Shown: piece after piece, positions 53,401 to 64,000 of the stretch
Layout: each line of letters opens with the position of its first letter
Numbering within the stretch: position 1 is the first letter of the stretch
From: Acidobacteria subdivision 2 bacterium RH1 MAG20
GTDB lineage: Bacteria > Acidobacteriota > Terriglobia > Terriglobales > Acidobacteriaceae
NCBI GenBank assembly: GCA_002197545.1
Contig: NFUO01000081.1
Span: 1 to 64,000, forward strand
Length of the DNA: 64,000 nt
Reading direction: 5' to 3'
Notes under the pieces: model-generated
What the model was told of the DNA's origin: nothing
Seen by the model: only the letters and a program-made list of their open reading frames with translations
The model's database searches: none
Made by a program: the position numbers and the translations under genes

Positions 53401-53809
53401 TCCTCACGCCGGAACCTGGCAGAGCGCATTGACAGAACGAGCAGGCTACGAGTTCAACTACAAACTACATGCCAGCCAGGTCGAGTCCCATACAGGCAGC
53501 CTGCCTCGTGAACACTCGTATATCTCGATCACGCCGGACAATGTCGTTCTGACTGCCGTCAAGAAAGCAGAAGACGACAACGGCCTCATCTTCCGTGTAT
53601 TCGAGTGGGCAGGCAAGCAGTCCGATGTCGTCTTTACCGTACCGAAGGGCGCAACCTCAGCGACAGAAACCAACCTGATAGAGAAGCCTGTCGGATCTCC
53701 GCTGACGGTTACTGGAGATAAGATCACAGTTCCCATTCATCCATTCGAGATTCTGTCCCTTCGTGTGGACTACCCGCATGAAAACATGGAGGCGCAGAAC
53801 AGCAAATAG
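50462..53809 (+). CDS. Secreted GH38 alpha-mannosidase
   Basis: A zinc-dependent retaining alpha-mannosidase of 1115 aa. The signal peptide is within VLLTSAVFFAPLFCIS then TSVQAQ. An N-terminal beta-sandwich (about 45-240) precedes the catalytic (beta/alpha)7 barrel: GNSHIDAAWLWP gives zinc ligands His280 and Asp282, and GWNPDSFGYNWQLPQI gives the zinc ligand/nucleophile Asp392. The middle three-helix domain (EEWTLNAEKYASLAWL, FNQFHDLAAGSGI) and C-terminal beta domains follow. ATG 50462 has GGAG at 7 bases. Acts in the periplasm or outside, trimming mannosides from glycans. A strong terminator follows, so it is a single-gene unit, but it neighbours a TonB receptor and GH39 gene. Confidence 0.92.
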   Translation: MIVLSRLTVARKCAGVLLTSAVFFAPLFCISTSVQAQHRRATSDIPATLSTQSQQVIERLTSFSHLPGGTWRYHAGNVAHGEALNLDDSSWPIVKPGTKGSADAAWYRYTAEIPKTLNGYDLTGARIWFKFNARGDRSMPQIIYFNGRRVALGDDLEPIVLFDQAKPGDKILIAVKLLPTVAVKTFGGAEMKIDFASTRPDPEDLGTEFTSTALLIPTLSKDPTQDLATLQHAISAVDLGALDAGNQAKFDASLTKAKSEIEPFKPMLQQATFHLTGNSHIDAAWLWPRTETVDVVKRTFGTALQLMNEYPNYTYTQSAAQYNEWMADKYPEMNEEIKKRIKEGRWEVVGGMWVEPDLNMPDGESQVRSILLGKRWFQKEYGVDVRIGWNPDSFGYNWQLPQIYKRSGIDYFVTQKMTWNDTNQLPFKLFWWESPDGSKVLTYFPQGYGNRDLGPVRLSKDLVQARKRSPGLEEMMDLYGVGDHGGGPTRAMLDQGDHWMQPDKVVPQMKYGLAQPFFTNVEQKIAADSPVWNYKSIAKGYTFPTSEEGKIHIPTWKDEMYLEYHRGVFTTQANHKRNMRDSEEWTLNAEKYASLAWLDGDAYPNARFTDAWKKITFNQFHDLAAGSGIGVIYRDAQKDYDQVHWETSQISTTALHTLAAGVNTRTLSGVPVLVFNPLGWQRSGIVEVNVQLPEASANGVSVTDVNNRVLPSEVLSSNSKTNSYKLLVDVKNVPSLGYEVLHVTPGTKPFVSDLKANGLTMENASLRVVVDPSTGCITSLFDKKSNFETLAKGACGNQLQTFVDKPKDYDAWNIDPGTLDHNTPIDKVDSVQLVDKGPMRAVIRVTRTWQSSKFVQDITLYAGSDKVVVGNDIDWHETHVLLKAAFPLAASSPEATYEIPYGTIQRATTRNNSWEKARFEVPAIRWADLGDSQHGFSLINATKYGYDGQDNVLRLSLLRSPVSPDPDADRGPHRFSYELYPHAGTWQSALTERAGYEFNYKLHASQVESHTGSLPREHSYISITPDNVVLTAVKKAEDDNGLIFRVFEWAGKQSDVVFTVPKGATSATETNLIEKPVGSPLTVTGDKITVPIHPFEILSLRVDYPHENMEAQNSK

Positions 53810-53825
53810 GCAGAAGGCAACAAAA

Positions 53826-53859
53826 CACAGAAGCCGCAGAATTTTCTGCGGCTTCTGTG
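53826..53859 (+). terminator. Intrinsic terminator after the GH38 gene
   Basis: CACAGAAGCCGCAGAA and its exact complement flank TT, giving a perfect 16-base stem followed by TTTTAA. It begins 16 bases after the GH38 stop codon. Confidence 0.93.
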
Positions 53860-53863
53860 TTTT

Positions 53864-54307
53864 AACGGGATGTATTTCAGCTAGAAACCCATTCGCAGTT
53901 CACCTTCTAAGGGTAGTGGAAGAGCCTAGTGGGCTGAGTCGGAGTGACGCGCTCGAAATTTTTGACATAACTCTTTTATGTAGACTGCGGAAGATAAATT
54001 TATGTATGCAGATAGTTAATCTTTCAGACAAACCCCAATGATCGGTGAGCATCTCAACGTTTGTTGGTCTGGGTCCTATGTTTTCGGCATTTTAGATGTC
54101 GCTGCTGCCTTATTTCCGAGGCTTATGAGGCGCTCCAATCAAGGGTGAACGGAGACGCTTGCCTCAAAAAAACAAAATTTAGGTGATGCACAAGCCCGTT
54201 TCCTGAACGAGCAGTGTTTCCATCGGGCAAAAAAACACTTTGCCTGAGAAGCCTGCAATGGTCGGCGGTGGGAGAAAACAGCGTGCAACATCTGCGGAGG
54301 CAGTCTC
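53864..54307 (+). promoter_or_regulatory. Leader region of the second TonB receptor
   Basis: No gene is recognised. TTGACA at 53962-53967 is a possible -35 without a clear -10 at the right spacing. GTGTTT...AAACAC (about 54210-54234) can form a small hairpin. GGAGG precedes the ATG at 54308 by 7 bases. Confidence 0.3.
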
Positions 54308-57300
54308 ATGAGCAGTAAGATCTCCAATCTTCTTCTGCATCTCGCACTTCTTGTCTTAGCACTATCTTTCACCGGCTCTGCATTGGCACAGTTCAACGCG
54401 AGCTTGTCCGGAACAGTCACAGACAAAACGGGTGCTATCGTTCCCGCAGCTACTGTCACTCTTAAAAACTCTGGAACTCAAGCCAGCCGCTCCACCACCA
54501 CAGGACAACAAGGCACGTATCACTTCAGTGAACTCGCACCGGGAACCTATTCGCTCACCGCTACAGCCAAGGGTTTTCAGCTGTCGTCCCTCGATAACGT
54601 AACTCTCATCGCAGAGACCCCCCGCAACATCGATCTCACTCTCGAAGTAGGAGGTGCCAACCAAACAGTCACCGTCTCAGCCAATGACATTCCGGTGCTC
54701 AATACCTCCGACGCCAGCACTGGGACCAGTCTTTCGGCCGCCGACGTCACCAGATTGCCTGCCTTTGGCCGCGATCCCTACGAACTTCTTCGCCTCACTC
54801 CGGGAGTCATCTCAGATGCCGCACGAAGTGGTTCCGGTTCCGCTGTCGCCTTACCCAACGCCCAGGGGACTGGTCAATCCAACTCCGGCATCTTTCAGAC
54901 AGAGAACCAGATCTCCGCCTCCGCCGCTGGTCAGCGTCTCACCTCGAATACCTTTCTCATCGATGGTGTCAGCGTCGATAGTCTCTCCCATGGCGGAGCG
55001 GCCGTGATCACTCCTAACCCTGAATCAGTCGCACAGATCACGACTACCTCCAGCAACTTCGACGCCACTGAAGGTCGCAACGTAGGTCTGCATACTCGTA
55101 CTGTGACCAAATCCGGCACGAACGACATCCATGGCAGCCTCTTCTTCCAGTATGACGAACCCGGCCTCAACGCTTATCAAGCCTACGGCGGTCCCAACGG
55201 AGCCTTGCCCATCCGAGTCGAGAATAAACAACGAGAATATGCCGCAAGCCTTGGCCTTCCGATTATCAAAGACAAGCTTTTTTTCTTCGCCTCCTATGAG
55301 GGCGCCAGCAACCTTAACGCTGGTTTCTCTGAGCAATATGTTCCTACTCCAAGCTTCCTCAGCACCTTGAACTCAGCAAGATCGACAGGCATCGTCAACG
55401 GAGTCCTGAACGGTCCTGGTGGTCAGCCGTCTGTCATCAAAGTCCTTCCAACTCTGTGCCAGAACCTCCAGAGCGTCTGTGCGCCAGCTCCGGGAGGAGC
55501 TGATCTGGGATCATTCGCAGGAGGACTCGGCACCTATCTGCCTGCCTACAACGCTGCCACACCGAATGCGCCTAACAATCTCACCGGCAGCGGTCTCGAC
55601 GGCATCGCCGATGTCGAGTTCGCCCAGGTAAAAACTCCCTCCACCTATCGCGGCAACCAGTGGAACGCCCGCGTCGATTGGAACATTACGCCGCACGACC
55701 AATTGGCGCTGAGTGGCTTCTACGTCAAGCTCGCCCAACACAGTCCTGATGCAAGCACAGGCTCCCAACCTCTTTCCAATCTCCTCTTCAAACCGCTCAA
55801 TACTTCGGGAACGCTCGTCTATATCCATACCTTCACCTCGAACCTCATTAATGAAGCCCGCGCGAACTTCACCCGCTTCTCCGACAATCAACTTACCGAT
55901 TCCGGCAACGCCGTCGACTTCGGTATACCTCGTTTCGAGGTCCAGGGCTTCACCTTTGGCCGCCTCTACTCCGGTCCCGCACCCGGAGCCGCGACTCCCG
56001 GCATCCTGGCCCAGAACACCTACGAAATCCGCGACCTGCTCACTCACACCATCGGCTCGCACACCTTCCGTTACGGCGCGCTCATCCGCTGGCAGCAGGA
56101 CAACGATAACCAGAGCGGCAACTCCCGCCCCGATTACACCTTCCAGGGGGTCTGGAATTATGCGAACGATGCTCCCGTCTTTGAAGGAATCGCCGCCAAT
56201 CCAAACACCGGCGCTGCAGCGAACGGACAGCGCTACTTCCGCGACGTCAATATCGCCGGCTTCGTCCAGCACGACTGGAAGGTCACTCCCACCTTTACCC
56301 TGAACACGGGCCTTCGCTGGGAGTACTTCGAGCCGCTCTACAACAAAGGCTTCGGCATCAACGAACCAGTCTTCGGACCCACCTACGCTACCTATCTAAG
56401 CGCGGCGCGGCTGGCGCCTGTCAATCACACCACCAACTCCAACTTCAATAATTGGGCTCCCAAGTTCGGCTTCGCCTGGTCGCCCGCCGTGACCAATGCC
56501 AGGTTCGTGCTTAGCGGAGGCTTCGGAGTCTCATACGACCGCATTGACGATGGCCTATATCTCCCAGGCTTTGAAAACGGTCCTAATTATGCTAAGTTCA
56601 ACCTCTGCTGTGCCGACGATACTCATTCACAGCAGTCCGTCGGCATTACTTTCGTACGCGGCACCTCTCGTTCTCCCTTTAGTTTCCCTGCCAATCCGAA
56701 TCTTGCTAAGGGCGTCAATCCAGCTACCGGTTTGCCCAATAGTCAGAATGCGATTGAAGTCTACGGCGCGGCCCCGCATACCTCTCAACCCATTTTGTAC
56801 AGCTTCTCTCTTCAGACCCAATACGAACTGCCCCACCAGATTGTGGCTACCCTTGGCTATCAGGGCTCAGTCGGCCATCACTTCATGCGTCTCGTCGATC
56901 AAAATTTTCTCTATCCTACCTGTGCTCCCACCAACCCGGACGGGTCCTGCGCGACGAATTCAACCCTCACTCCCTTCAGTGATACCTACATTCCCACCTC
57001 TGATGTCTACACCAACTACAACGGTGGTAACGTCACGCTCAATAAGCGCTTCACCCACGGTTACAGTCTCAACGCAACCTATACCTACTCCAAGAGCCTC
57101 GACCAGGGATCGAACGAAGGGCCAGGCAGCCTCTCCAACCAGACCGATCCCGCCCATCCCCGCACCGAATACGGTCCCTCGGACTTCGACAATCGCCACC
57201 GCATCACCGTCTCCGGCAACTGGGACCTGCCGAAGTTCCATAACGGGCAGGGCCTTGTTGGAGCGGTCATAAGTGGATGGCAGGTCAACGGCGTCTATCA

Positions 57301-57766
57301 GTACCACACCGGCTTCCCCTGGACGCCGGTCACCGGTCAGCCTACCGTCGCAGTCGTCCAGAGCGCTGCGACCATTGCTCCAACTCGTCCGCTCGCTTAT
57401 TTTGGAGGAGCACACAACTCCTGCTCGAATGGTGCTTACATCAACGGCACCAACTTCCCCGGCGGCGGCACGAAATATTTCAAGATTGGCCAGCCCGGAC
57501 CTCCGGGCATCGGCCGCAACTCCTGGAACGGGCCCTGTTATATGGATACTGACCTCAGCGCTGCCAAAGATCAGCCCTTCCATATCGCTGGCCACGAAGC
57601 CTCAGTCCGCTTCCAGGCCAACTTCTACAACGCATTCAACAAGACCAATCTCCAGCCCATCTCCTTCGGCACCCAGAACGCCACCGTTGAGAACAGTCTC
57701 TTCGGTCTCTCACCAGCGGCCGATGCTGGCCGGGTCGTCGACTTCTTTGTCCGAGTACAGTTTTAG
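54308..57766 (+). CDS. TonB-dependent receptor, Oar-like, with carboxypeptidase-regulatory N-domain
   Basis: A 1152 aa outer membrane receptor. The signal peptide (LALLVLALSFTGSALA) is followed by a regulatory beta-sandwich (about 30-115: ASLSGTVTDKTGAIVPAATV, GQQGTYHFSELAPG), the plug (PAFGRDPYELLRLTPGVISD, TFLIDGVSVD, ESVAQITTTSSNFDA) and a barrel ending in RVVDFFVRVQF with terminal Phe. It lies between GH38 and GH39 genes, so an oligosaccharide from hemicellulose or a glycoprotein is a plausible ligand. It resembles the receptor at 4196 in layout but the two differ widely in the plug, so specificity probably differs. Confidence 0.9.
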   Translation: MSSKISNLLLHLALLVLALSFTGSALAQFNASLSGTVTDKTGAIVPAATVTLKNSGTQASRSTTTGQQGTYHFSELAPGTYSLTATAKGFQLSSLDNVTLIAETPRNIDLTLEVGGANQTVTVSANDIPVLNTSDASTGTSLSAADVTRLPAFGRDPYELLRLTPGVISDAARSGSGSAVALPNAQGTGQSNSGIFQTENQISASAAGQRLTSNTFLIDGVSVDSLSHGGAAVITPNPESVAQITTTSSNFDATEGRNVGLHTRTVTKSGTNDIHGSLFFQYDEPGLNAYQAYGGPNGALPIRVENKQREYAASLGLPIIKDKLFFFASYEGASNLNAGFSEQYVPTPSFLSTLNSARSTGIVNGVLNGPGGQPSVIKVLPTLCQNLQSVCAPAPGGADLGSFAGGLGTYLPAYNAATPNAPNNLTGSGLDGIADVEFAQVKTPSTYRGNQWNARVDWNITPHDQLALSGFYVKLAQHSPDASTGSQPLSNLLFKPLNTSGTLVYIHTFTSNLINEARANFTRFSDNQLTDSGNAVDFGIPRFEVQGFTFGRLYSGPAPGAATPGILAQNTYEIRDLLTHTIGSHTFRYGALIRWQQDNDNQSGNSRPDYTFQGVWNYANDAPVFEGIAANPNTGAAANGQRYFRDVNIAGFVQHDWKVTPTFTLNTGLRWEYFEPLYNKGFGINEPVFGPTYATYLSAARLAPVNHTTNSNFNNWAPKFGFAWSPAVTNARFVLSGGFGVSYDRIDDGLYLPGFENGPNYAKFNLCCADDTHSQQSVGITFVRGTSRSPFSFPANPNLAKGVNPATGLPNSQNAIEVYGAAPHTSQPILYSFSLQTQYELPHQIVATLGYQGSVGHHFMRLVDQNFLYPTCAPTNPDGSCATNSTLTPFSDTYIPTSDVYTNYNGGNVTLNKRFTHGYSLNATYTYSKSLDQGSNEGPGSLSNQTDPAHPRTEYGPSDFDNRHRITVSGNWDLPKFHNGQGLVGAVISGWQVNGVYQYHTGFPWTPVTGQPTVAVVQSAATIAPTRPLAYFGGAHNSCSNGAYINGTNFPGGGTKYFKIGQPGPPGIGRNSWNGPCYMDTDLSAAKDQPFHIAGHEASVRFQANFYNAFNKTNLQPISFGTQNATVENSLFGLSPAADAGRVVDFFVRVQF

Positions 57767-57804
57767 AAAGTAGCTATGCATCAAATGATCAAGTCTCTAT
57801 TGTC

Positions 57805-57833
57805 ACCGGACGAAGCGTACTGCTCCGTCCGGT
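57805..57833 (+). terminator. Terminator-like hairpin after the TonB receptor
   Basis: ACCGGACG and CGTCCGGT form a perfect 8-base stem with a 13-base loop, followed by TTTCACTC. It begins 39 bases after the receptor stop and precedes the GH39 ribosome site, so it would separate or attenuate the two genes. Confidence 0.55.
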
Positions 57834-57880
57834 TTCACTCTGCTCCTCTTCCCTAAACCGATACAATCACAGGAGCACTT

Positions 57881-62684
<4,804 letters not shown>

Positions 62685-62688
62685 AATC

Positions 62689-62716
62689 GCGACAGCTCCA
62701 CCATTCTTCCTATAAT
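62689..62716 (+). promoter_or_regulatory. Promoter candidate for the CMD pseudogene
   Basis: GCGACA, 16 bases, then TATAAT (62711-62716), about 44 bases before the ATG at 62760, which also retains a GAGG ribosome site. Signals are intact although the gene is broken. Confidence 0.45.
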
Positions 62717-62759
62717 GAGAGTCCGCACGTGAATCTTATTTCAAAAACAGAGGTGCAGC

Positions 62760-63054
62760 ATGTTCGACATGAAGAACCTGAAGCAGTTAAAGCGGTTGGA
62801 CGAGAATGCACCAGATGCAATGAAAGCTTTCTGGGCCTTTGATAAGGCTGCCTTCACAGCAGGGTCGCTCGACGCGCGGCAGAACAACTGATGGCCGTTG
62901 CCGTCGCACTGACAACACAATGTCCTTACTGCACGTGAAGGCTGCGCGTGAGGCGGGCGCAACCGATCAAATGCTGGCGGAGATCGCTGCCGTTGCCGCA
63001 GCCATGCGCGCAGGCGCGGGCATCACTCACGCAACGCATCTATTCAAGAGTTAG
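62760..63054 (+). pseudogene. Carboxymuconolactone decarboxylase (AhpD-like) gene, two frameshifts
   Basis: Frame one gives MFDMKNLKQLKRLDENAPDA and FWAFDKAAFTAGSLDARQ, then stops. Frame two carries LMAVAVALTTQCPYC with the Cys-x-x-Cys redox motif and stops. Frame three gives HVKAAREAGATDQMLAEIAA ... AMRAGAGITHATHLF to the natural stop at 63054. The first shift is a small deletion in CAGAACAACTG; the second looks like a loss of about 10 bases right after CPYC. All parts of the roughly 105-residue protein are still readable, so decay is recent or the changes are sequencing errors. AhpD-like members act as disulfide-dependent peroxidase partners. Confidence 0.8.
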
Positions 63055-63131
63055 AGAAGCCCAGCAGGCCTGATTGACCAAAATGACTTACGCGAGCCAC
63101 GCCGCGAAATAAAACTGCATTTTGATTGCTG

Positions 63132-64000
63132 CTAATCTGCCCGGAGGGTCTCCACCGGATTAACTGACGCAGCACGACGTGCCGGGATGTAACTGGCTGA
63201 TAAGGCAGAGACGGCTAGCACCGCGGCGACAGCGGCCAGCGTAGGCGCATCCCAGGGCTGCGTGCCAAACAGCAGCTTGCGCATCAGCGTCGCCGCGGCA
63301 ATCGAGCAAATCAGGCCCGCGACAATGCCGAAAGCAGTTAACCATCCAGCCTCTTTCATGATGAGCGCATAGACAGAGCCGCGTTGGGCGCCAAGCGCCA
63401 TGCGGACACCGATCTCCCGCGTTCTTTGGCTCACCGAGTAAGCCACTACTCCGTACAATCCAATCACACCCAGCAACAACGCCATCGCCGCAAATCCGCC
63501 CACCAGCCACGCCGAAGAACGATGCAGATAGGTCGACTGAGAATGATTGATACTGTCCACCATCGTCTCTTCGTCAGAGACCATAATGTCCCGATCAATC
63601 TGGTGAATGGTTCGTACCAGTGTGGCCAGCAGAACTTGCGGTTCTTGCGACGTGCGCACAACAACGAAAAAAGTATATTGAGGCTCCTGATTGAACGGGA
63701 CATACAGCGCTGGATCGGTAGTCGCATCCAACGGACCCTCCTTGATGTCATCCACCACGCCGACAATCTGGATCACTGGCTCCGACTCGTCATAACGAAT
63801 CTGCTTGCCGATAGGGTCTTCACCGGAAAAATACTTTCGCGCGAAGGTCTGATTGACAATCATCACATGAGGCTTCGACGCATCGTCCTCATCGCTGAAA
63901 TACCGTCCACGCAGCAATCGCGCCTGCACCGTGCCAAAATAATCTGCGCTCACCCGCCTATTGTCTGCTTCGTTGCCCTCGCCATGGCCCGGCCTGCCGA
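63132..64000 (-). CDS. ADOP/MacB-type ABC permease, C-terminal part (cut by window end)
   Basis: The frame is open to the window edge (GHGEGNEADNRRVSADYFG continues past position 63953), so this is the last 290 or so residues of a larger permease. It has the end of a MacB_PCD domain (PIGKQIRYDESEPVIQIVGV), then three FtsX helices (GGFAAMALLLGVIGLYGVVA, AYSVSQRTREIGVRMALGAQ, the GWLTAFGIVAGLICS region) and the family ending ARRAASVNPVETLRAD. No regulator or ATPase is visible within the window. It resembles, but is distinct from, the ADOP at 31313. Confidence 0.88.
   Translation of the reverse strand, partial: GRPGHGEGNEADNRRVSADYFGTVQARLLRGRYFSDEDDASKPHVMIVNQTFARKYFSGEDPIGKQIRYDESEPVIQIVGVVDDIKEGPLDATTDPALYVPFNQEPQYTFFVVVRTSQEPQVLLATLVRTIHQIDRDIMVSDEETMVDSINHSQSTYLHRSSAWLVGGFAAMALLLGVIGLYGVVAYSVSQRTREIGVRMALGAQRGSVYALIMKEAGWLTAFGIVAGLICSIAAATLMRKLLFGTQPWDAPTLAAVAAVLAVSALSASYIPARRAASVNPVETLRAD

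Noticed and set aside
53763..54041. 92-codon frame over the GH38 end and terminator
   Set aside because: It runs through a perfect intrinsic terminator hairpin and starts inside the GH38 coding sequence without a ribosome site.

Overview
The window looks like chromosome of a subdivision 1 Acidobacteriota (Terriglobia, such as a Granulicella, Edaphobacter or Terriglobus relative). This is inferred from gene content: two very large Oar-like TonB-dependent receptors with an N-terminal carboxypeptidase-regulatory domain, two ADOP-type ABC permeases (one beside its PadR regulator), several RND efflux systems, secreted glycoside hydrolases and short REP-like hairpins. No rRNA, tRNA, CRISPR array or intact insertion sequence was found.

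Layout. 1-2.8 kb is a gene graveyard: a frameshifted GH2 glycosidase, a LacI-family fragment, a sulfatase that has lost its C-terminus, and the 3' tip of a TonB receptor fused in frame to the start of a threonine-dehydrogenase-like gene. 2.8-9.3 kb holds an exported RraA-like protein, an intact TonB receptor and an intact sulfatase. 9.4-16.1 kb (minus) is an RND-MFP-outer membrane factor-GntR operon. 16.6-23.0 kb (minus) has a cyclic beta-1,2-glucan synthase-like protein lacking the usual phosphorylase domain, preceded by an ABC exporter. 23.5-27.6 kb (minus) is a four-gene cluster that I read as a Fap-type functional amyloid system: a Ser/Ala/Asn-rich fibre protein, a small paralogous subunit, a C39 peptidase (FapD-like) and a coiled-coil beta-barrel porin (FapF-like). 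28.2-31.2 kb (plus) has a membrane-anchored TPR protein and a ClC channel. 31.3-34.4 kb (minus) is a PadR-ADOP pair. 34.6-38.3 kb (plus) is a cobalamin riboswitch followed by class I ribonucleotide reductase nrdAB. 38.4-47.6 kb (minus) is an MdtABC-like tandem RND operon with its own outer membrane factor. 47.8-50.0 kb encodes an EF-G-like GTPase. 50.4-59.5 kb (plus) is a carbohydrate region: GH38 alpha-mannosidase, TonB receptor, GH39 xylosidase-like enzyme. The end holds ligA, a YdjM-like membrane protein, a decayed carboxymuconolactone decarboxylase gene and a partial ADOP permease.

How the parts work together. Outer membrane receptors and exported hydrolases/sulfatases suggest scavenging of plant or microbial polysaccharides. 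Three RND pumps in two operons suggest defence against toxic small molecules. The amyloid cluster and the glucan synthase/ABC pair point to extracellular or periplasmic polymer production. The riboswitch ties a B12-independent ribonucleotide reductase to cobalamin scarcity, predicting a class II enzyme elsewhere in the genome. The candidate undescribed system is the acidobacterial Fap-like cluster, whose two subunits share a short motif after the signal peptide that resembles the leaders cut by C39 peptidases.
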